In this document: piece by piece, positions 5,672 through 8,655 of the stretch | Layout of the letters: the number at the start of each line of letters is the position of its first letter | How positions within the stretch are numbered: position 1 is the first letter of the stretch | Assembly: GCA_018665505.1 (NCBI GenBank) | Contig: JABJCS010000421.1 | Span: 1-8,655 of the forward strand | Length of the DNA: 8,655 nucleotides | Direction of reading: 5' to 3' | DNA from: Alphaproteobacteria bacterium | GTDB lineage: Bacteria; Pseudomonadota; Alphaproteobacteria; UBA8366 | Notes under the pieces: model-generated | What the model was told of the DNA's origin: nothing | Databases searched by the model: none | What the model saw: only the letters and a program-made list of their open reading frames with translations | Position numbers and translations under genes: made by a program

Positions 5672-6736
5672 TCATCGCAGGCGATATTGAAGTGCTTCGA
5701 TGATTTCCCGCGTCATTGTCTCCATTGTGTGTTTCGGTTCCCATTCCGGGTAGTGCATTTGGAACCGTCTGAGGTCGCTGATATACCAGATGTGGTCCCC
5801 TGTGCGGTTTTCCTCGTCGAGGCTCCAGTTCATTGGTCCGCCGGTGATATCCTCGCACAGGTCAATGGCTTCTAAAACTGAGCAATTGGCGTAGGTGCCG
5901 CCGCCCATATTGTAAATTTCGCCCGCTCGCGGCGCTTCGAAGACAGACCAGAAGGCCCGCGCGAGATCGTCACTGTGCAAATTATCCCGCACTTGTTTGC
6001 CTTTATATCCGAAGATCGTATAGGGCGTATCGGTCACTGCGCATCGGGCAAGATAGGCGAGGAAACCGTGTAATTGAGCTCCGGAATGCGCCGGCCCGGT
6101 CAAGCAGCCGCCGCGAAAACAAGCGGTTTTGAAACCAAAATTGCGGCCGTATTCCTGCACCAATAGGTCGCCCGCCGCCTTTGAGACGCCAAATAAGCTG
6201 TGAACCGATGCGTCGATGGACATTGTCTCGTCAATGCCATGGACGGCGAACCGATGGTCGGGCGCCAGAGACCAGCGGGTTGCTCCCTCGATCAAGGGCA
6301 GCTCGTTCGGCGCATCGCCGTACACTTTGTTGGTGCTCATATTTAAGAACACGGCGTTCGGACAGTGCTCCCGAAAAGCTTCAAGCAGTACCAATGTGCC
6401 GTTGGCGTTGATCGTGAAATCGGTGAACGGGTCGTTGGCTGCCCAATCGTGTGATGGCTGGGCGGCAGTATGGATCACAACGGCGATATCCTCGCCGAAT
6501 TCCTTGAAAAGCGCGCCGATCTTATCTTGATCCCGGATATCGATATCTTCGTGGCGATAATTGGCGACGGTCTTCAACATAAGGTCGCGGTTCCACGCCG
6601 TACTCGCCGCGTCGCCGAAAAAGGATTTCCGCATGTCGTTGTCGATCCCGACGACATCGAGACCGCGCGTCGCGAATAGATTTACCGCCGCCGCACCTAC
6701 CAGGCCGGCCGAGCCGGTGACGATGGCGACACTCAT
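5672..6736 (-). CDS. NAD-dependent epimerase/dehydratase, CDP-paratose 2-epimerase-like (extended SDR)
   Basis: A 354-residue extended short-chain dehydrogenase/reductase acting on a nucleotide sugar. The Rossmann signature TGSAGLVG is at residues 7-14 and the NAD-ribose acidic position at IDND (31-34). Family blocks follow: [21 protein letters not shown] (89-99), STNKVYGD (134-141), [31 protein letters not shown] (242-258), YNMGGG and [10 protein letters not shown]. This combination resembles CDP-paratose 2-epimerase (tyvelose epimerase) relatives. The usual YxxxK is FGVSK here: Phe182 replaces the catalytic Tyr while Lys186 is kept. From memory the same replacement occurs in relatives of this subfamily, so it is probably native rather than inactivating. 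ATG 6736 overlaps the upstream TGA as ATGA, implying translational coupling with the preceding SDR gene. The exact sugar is unknown. Confidence 0.88.
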   Translation of the reverse strand: MSVAIVTGSAGLVGAAAVNLFATRGLDVVGIDNDMRKSFFGDAASTAWNRDLMLKTVANYRHEDIDIRDQDKIGALFKEFGEDIAVVIHTAAQPSHDWAANDPFTDFTINANGTLVLLEAFREHCPNAVFLNMSTNKVYGDAPNELPLIEGATRWSLAPDHRFAVHGIDETMSIDASVHSLFGVSKAAGDLLVQEYGRNFGFKTACFRGGCLTGPAHSGAQLHGFLAYLARCAVTDTPYTIFGYKGKQVRDNLHSDDLARAFWSVFEAPRAGEIYNMGGGTYANCSVLEAIDLCEDITGGPMNWSLDEENRTGDHIWYISDLRRFQMHYPEWEPKHTMETMTREIIEALQYRLR

Positions 6737-7812
6737 GTGCCGTCGCCCTTTAGAATCGGCTCTAACTGGGCGCGGTTATCGACCAGCCAGCGATGGATAT
6801 CCTCAAGTGTTTCCTCGAGCGTGCGTTTCGGCCGCCAACCGGTCCGCGTCTCCGCTTTCGCGTTATCGGTGACATAATATCCGATGTCGTTCGCCCGCGT
6901 TTCGGGAACTGCATCGATGGCGAGCGTGTTGCCGGTTAATCTTTCGCAATGTCGCGTCAATTCGCGAAGTGACACACTGTTCGCCATGCCACCGCCTACA
7001 TTATAGGTCTGGCCATCTTCCGCTCCGATCCCATCCAAACGCGGCGCGATCAAGTCATACAAATCCGCGACGTGCAGCAAATCGCGGACTTGGCGTCCGT
7101 CTCCGCCGTGGCCGATATAGGCGAGCGTTCCGCCAAAGAGATGGCGCGCCAGCCAAAGAGTGATGACTCCTTGATCGACCTTGCCCATTTGCCACGGCCC
7201 CGTCAGGACCCCGCACCGATAGACGACCGCTCGCAATTCGTAGGCCGCGCGGTATTCTTCGATGAATTGCTCCGCCGCGAGTTTGGTGGCGCCATAGAGT
7301 GAGCGCGGTCCGGTGGTACTGAAACTTTCGGCGATGCCCGCGTCAGACCAGCCGGGACCGGCCGCACCCTCGGTGATTTCCAGGCGGTCGCCCCGCTCCT
7401 CGAGTGGCAAGTTCGTCAGCGCCGGTATATAGTAGACTCGGCTTGAGGAGAGAAAAATCATCTCTCCACCCTGTCGGCGCAGATGCTCGAGGCAATTCAG
7501 CGCGCCGGTGAGATTGGTGTCGAGCACATATCCAGGTGCCCCATCTTGCCCAGCCAGAACACTTGGCTCCGCTGAACATTCGATCAGACAATCGACGGCG
7601 CCAAGGGCGGCCAAGTCGCTTTCAATGCGGACGTCGCCGTGCAGAAACTCAACGCCGGCGGCGGCTAGTCGACTAAGTGTTAGTTCGCTGCCGCGTCGTT
7701 TCAGATTATCAAGGGCGACCACGGAGCAACCCGGATGCTCCCGCGCGATCATGCAGGCGAGGTTGGAGCCGACAAACCCGGCACCACCAGTTACCGCAAT
7801 TCGTTTCGTCAT
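6733..7812 (-). CDS. NAD-dependent epimerase/dehydratase, nucleotide-sugar SDR (CDP-paratose 2-epimerase-like)
   Basis: A 359-residue extended SDR counted from ATG 7812, with glycine motif TGGAGFVG at residues 8-15. Further blocks are [32 protein letters not shown] (about 77-88), FLSSSRVYY (Ser triad about 122-124), SLYGATK (Y173 and K177, the intact catalytic pair), [30 protein letters not shown] and YNVGGG. It is a diverged relative of the gene it overlaps, and the two probably act in one nucleotide-sugar pathway. Substrate not assigned. ATG 7812 is chosen because SDRs begin a few residues before the Rossmann strand ([10 protein letters not shown]). A GTG at 7848 would add 12 residues (371 aa); neither start has a good ribosome binding site. 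The gene ends with TGA overlapping the next ATG and is the first gene of the minus-strand pair, divergent from the UDP-xylose synthase gene. Confidence 0.86.
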   Translation of the reverse strand: MTKRIAVTGGAGFVGSNLACMIAREHPGCSVVALDNLKRRGSELTLSRLAAAGVEFLHGDVRIESDLAALGAVDCLIECSAEPSVLAGQDGAPGYVLDTNLTGALNCLEHLRRQGGEMIFLSSSRVYYIPALTNLPLEERGDRLEITEGAAGPGWSDAGIAESFSTTGPRSLYGATKLAAEQFIEEYRAAYELRAVVYRCGVLTGPWQMGKVDQGVITLWLARHLFGGTLAYIGHGGDGRQVRDLLHVADLYDLIAPRLDGIGAEDGQTYNVGGGMANSVSLRELTRHCERLTGNTLAIDAVPETRANDIGYYVTDNAKAETRTGWRPKRTLEETLEDIHRWLVDNRAQLEPILKGDGT

Positions 7813-7921
7813 CTGTTTACGAGATATCACGGTCCGTCGGCCTGACACAATACCTAGGCCAATTTCTCAACAGCATGCTATATATTGCTGAATATGCGAA
7901 GTTTTGCGTTTGGAGAGAGTA
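7813..7921. promoter_or_regulatory. Divergent promoter region with small inverted repeat
   Basis: About 109 bases separate two divergent nucleotide-sugar genes, so promoters for both must lie here or inside the genes. The visible structure is CAGCA (7871-7875) and TGCTG (7886-7890) around an AT-rich core containing TATATT. This could be a -10 element overlapped by an operator. No well-spaced -35 was found for either direction, so no promoter is placed exactly. The plus-strand gene has a GGAGAG ribosome binding site at 7912-7917. Confidence 0.35.
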
Positions 7922-8655
7922 ATGCAGCAAAGCGGCAGGAAGACCCGCTCCTTGTTAACAGGCGGTGCTGGATTCATCGGCTCGCATTTATGCGAGCGAT
8001 TGATCGAGAGCGGCCATGAAGTGGTTTGCGTCGACAATTACTATACTGGCGCGAAGGCCAACATCCCGCATTTGCTCGGTGATGCGTATTTCGAATTGAT
8101 CCGCCACGATGTGACCTTTCCGCTCTATATCGAGGTGGACGAAATCTATAACTTGGCTTCCCCCGCTTCTCCCGTTCACTACCAACGCGACCCGGTTCAA
8201 ACGACGAAAACGAACGTGCATGGCGCGATCAATATTCTCGGTCTTGCCAAGCGCTTAAAGGTCCGTGCGTTGCAGGCGTCGACCAGCGAAATCTACGGCG
8301 ACCCGAGCGTGCATCCACAACCGGAAGACTATCAAGGAAACGTCAACCCGATCGGCCCCCGTGCTTGCTACGACGAAGGCAAACGTTGCGCCGAAACATT
8401 GTTCTTCGACTACCATCGCCAACATGTGCTGCCGATTAAGATAGCGCGCATCTTCAGCACCTACGGTCCACGGATGATGCCGGATGACGTTCGGGTGGTT
8501 TCAAACTTCATCGTCCAGGCATTGCGCGGCGATCCCATCACCGTCTATGGGGACGGCGGCCAAACGCGGTCGTTCTGTTACGTCGATGATTTAGTTGAAG
8601 GAATGATCCGATTGATGGAATCGCCGGAAGGCGAGACCGGACCCGTAAATCTGGG
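7922..8655 (+). CDS. UDP-glucuronate decarboxylase (UDP-xylose synthase), N-terminal 244 codons, truncated by window edge
   Basis: An open frame from ATG 7922 to the window end without a stop, preceded by GGAGAG four bases upstream. The product is an extended SDR that oxidises UDP-glucuronate at C4, decarboxylates it and reduces the product to UDP-xylose. Diagnostic blocks: [15 protein letters not shown] (13-27), VDNYYTG (38-43), [19 protein letters not shown] (76-94), STSEIYGDP (120-128), [17 protein letters not shown] (142-158; catalytic Y150 and K154), [22 protein letters not shown] and [16 protein letters not shown] (208-223). These match UDP-glucuronate decarboxylases rather than GalE or RmlB. 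Small departures from the commonest form are IFSTYG (usually IFNTYG), YQGN (usually YWGN) and MPDD where HPND is common. About 70-100 residues are missing at the C-terminus compared with the usual 310-350. It is soluble, with no signal peptide or membrane segment in view. It is divergent from the two SDR genes and probably part of the same sugar locus. Confidence 0.92.
   Translation, partial: MQQSGRKTRSLLTGGAGFIGSHLCERLIESGHEVVCVDNYYTGAKANIPHLLGDAYFELIRHDVTFPLYIEVDEIYNLASPASPVHYQRDPVQTTKTNVHGAINILGLAKRLKVRALQASTSEIYGDPSVHPQPEDYQGNVNPIGPRACYDEGKRCAETLFFDYHRQHVLPIKIARIFSTYGPRMMPDDVRVVSNFIVQALRGDPITVYGDGGQTRSFCYVDDLVEGMIRLMESPEGETGPVNL

Overview
This window looks like chromosomal DNA from a moderately GC-rich Gram-negative bacterium, most likely an alphaproteobacterium of the Rhodospirillales type. 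That placement is an inference. It rests on the style of the CaiB/BaiF CoA-transferases, a bacterial TPR-O-GlcNAc-transferase-like enzyme, and a C/G-rich intergenic palindrome of a kind common in that class. No rRNA, tRNA, CRISPR array, insertion sequence or phage gene was seen.

Layout. (1) Bases 1-392, plus strand: the C-terminal part of a thiamine-diphosphate enzyme related to acetolactate synthase or benzoylformate decarboxylase. (2) Bases 393-681: a C/G-rich palindrome, a close match to a sigma-54 (-24/-12) promoter, then a strongly acidic 53-residue open reading frame with a good ribosome binding site, followed by a stem-loop. (3) Bases 785-3194, minus strand: two tandem class III (CaiB/BaiF) CoA-transferases, each with a candidate catalytic Asp at residue 168. 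(4) Bases 3277-5208, minus strand: a 643-residue TPR plus GT41 (SPINDLY/O-GlcNAc transferase-like) glycosyltransferase. (5) Bases 5209-5671: a 463-base non-coding stretch, very AT-rich in its right half, with several inverted repeats, a recurrent GAGCAC/GTGCTC hexamer and a candidate promoter facing the glycosyltransferase gene. (6) Bases 5672-7812, minus strand: two extended-SDR nucleotide-sugar epimerase/dehydratase-like genes coupled by an ATGA overlap. (7) Base 7922 to the window end, plus strand, divergent: the first 244 codons of a UDP-glucuronate decarboxylase (UDP-xylose synthase) that runs off the edge.

How the parts fit. The left third is acyl-CoA/carboxylic-acid metabolism: a ThDP C-C lyase or ligase convergent with two CoA-transferases. 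The substrate cannot be read from sequence. The right two thirds look like a glycosylation locus: three SDR enzymes acting on nucleotide sugars (one clearly making UDP-xylose, two of the CDP-paratose/tyvelose-epimerase-like type) next to a glycosyltransferase of the family that modifies Ser/Thr on proteins. A reasonable inference is that they supply and transfer an unusual sugar onto a surface or flagellar protein, or into a polysaccharide, but the acceptor is not in the window.

The most unusual items are the sigma-54-type promoter in front of a tiny acidic protein, the repeat-rich leader of the glycosyltransferase gene, and the Phe that replaces the usual catalytic Tyr in one SDR.
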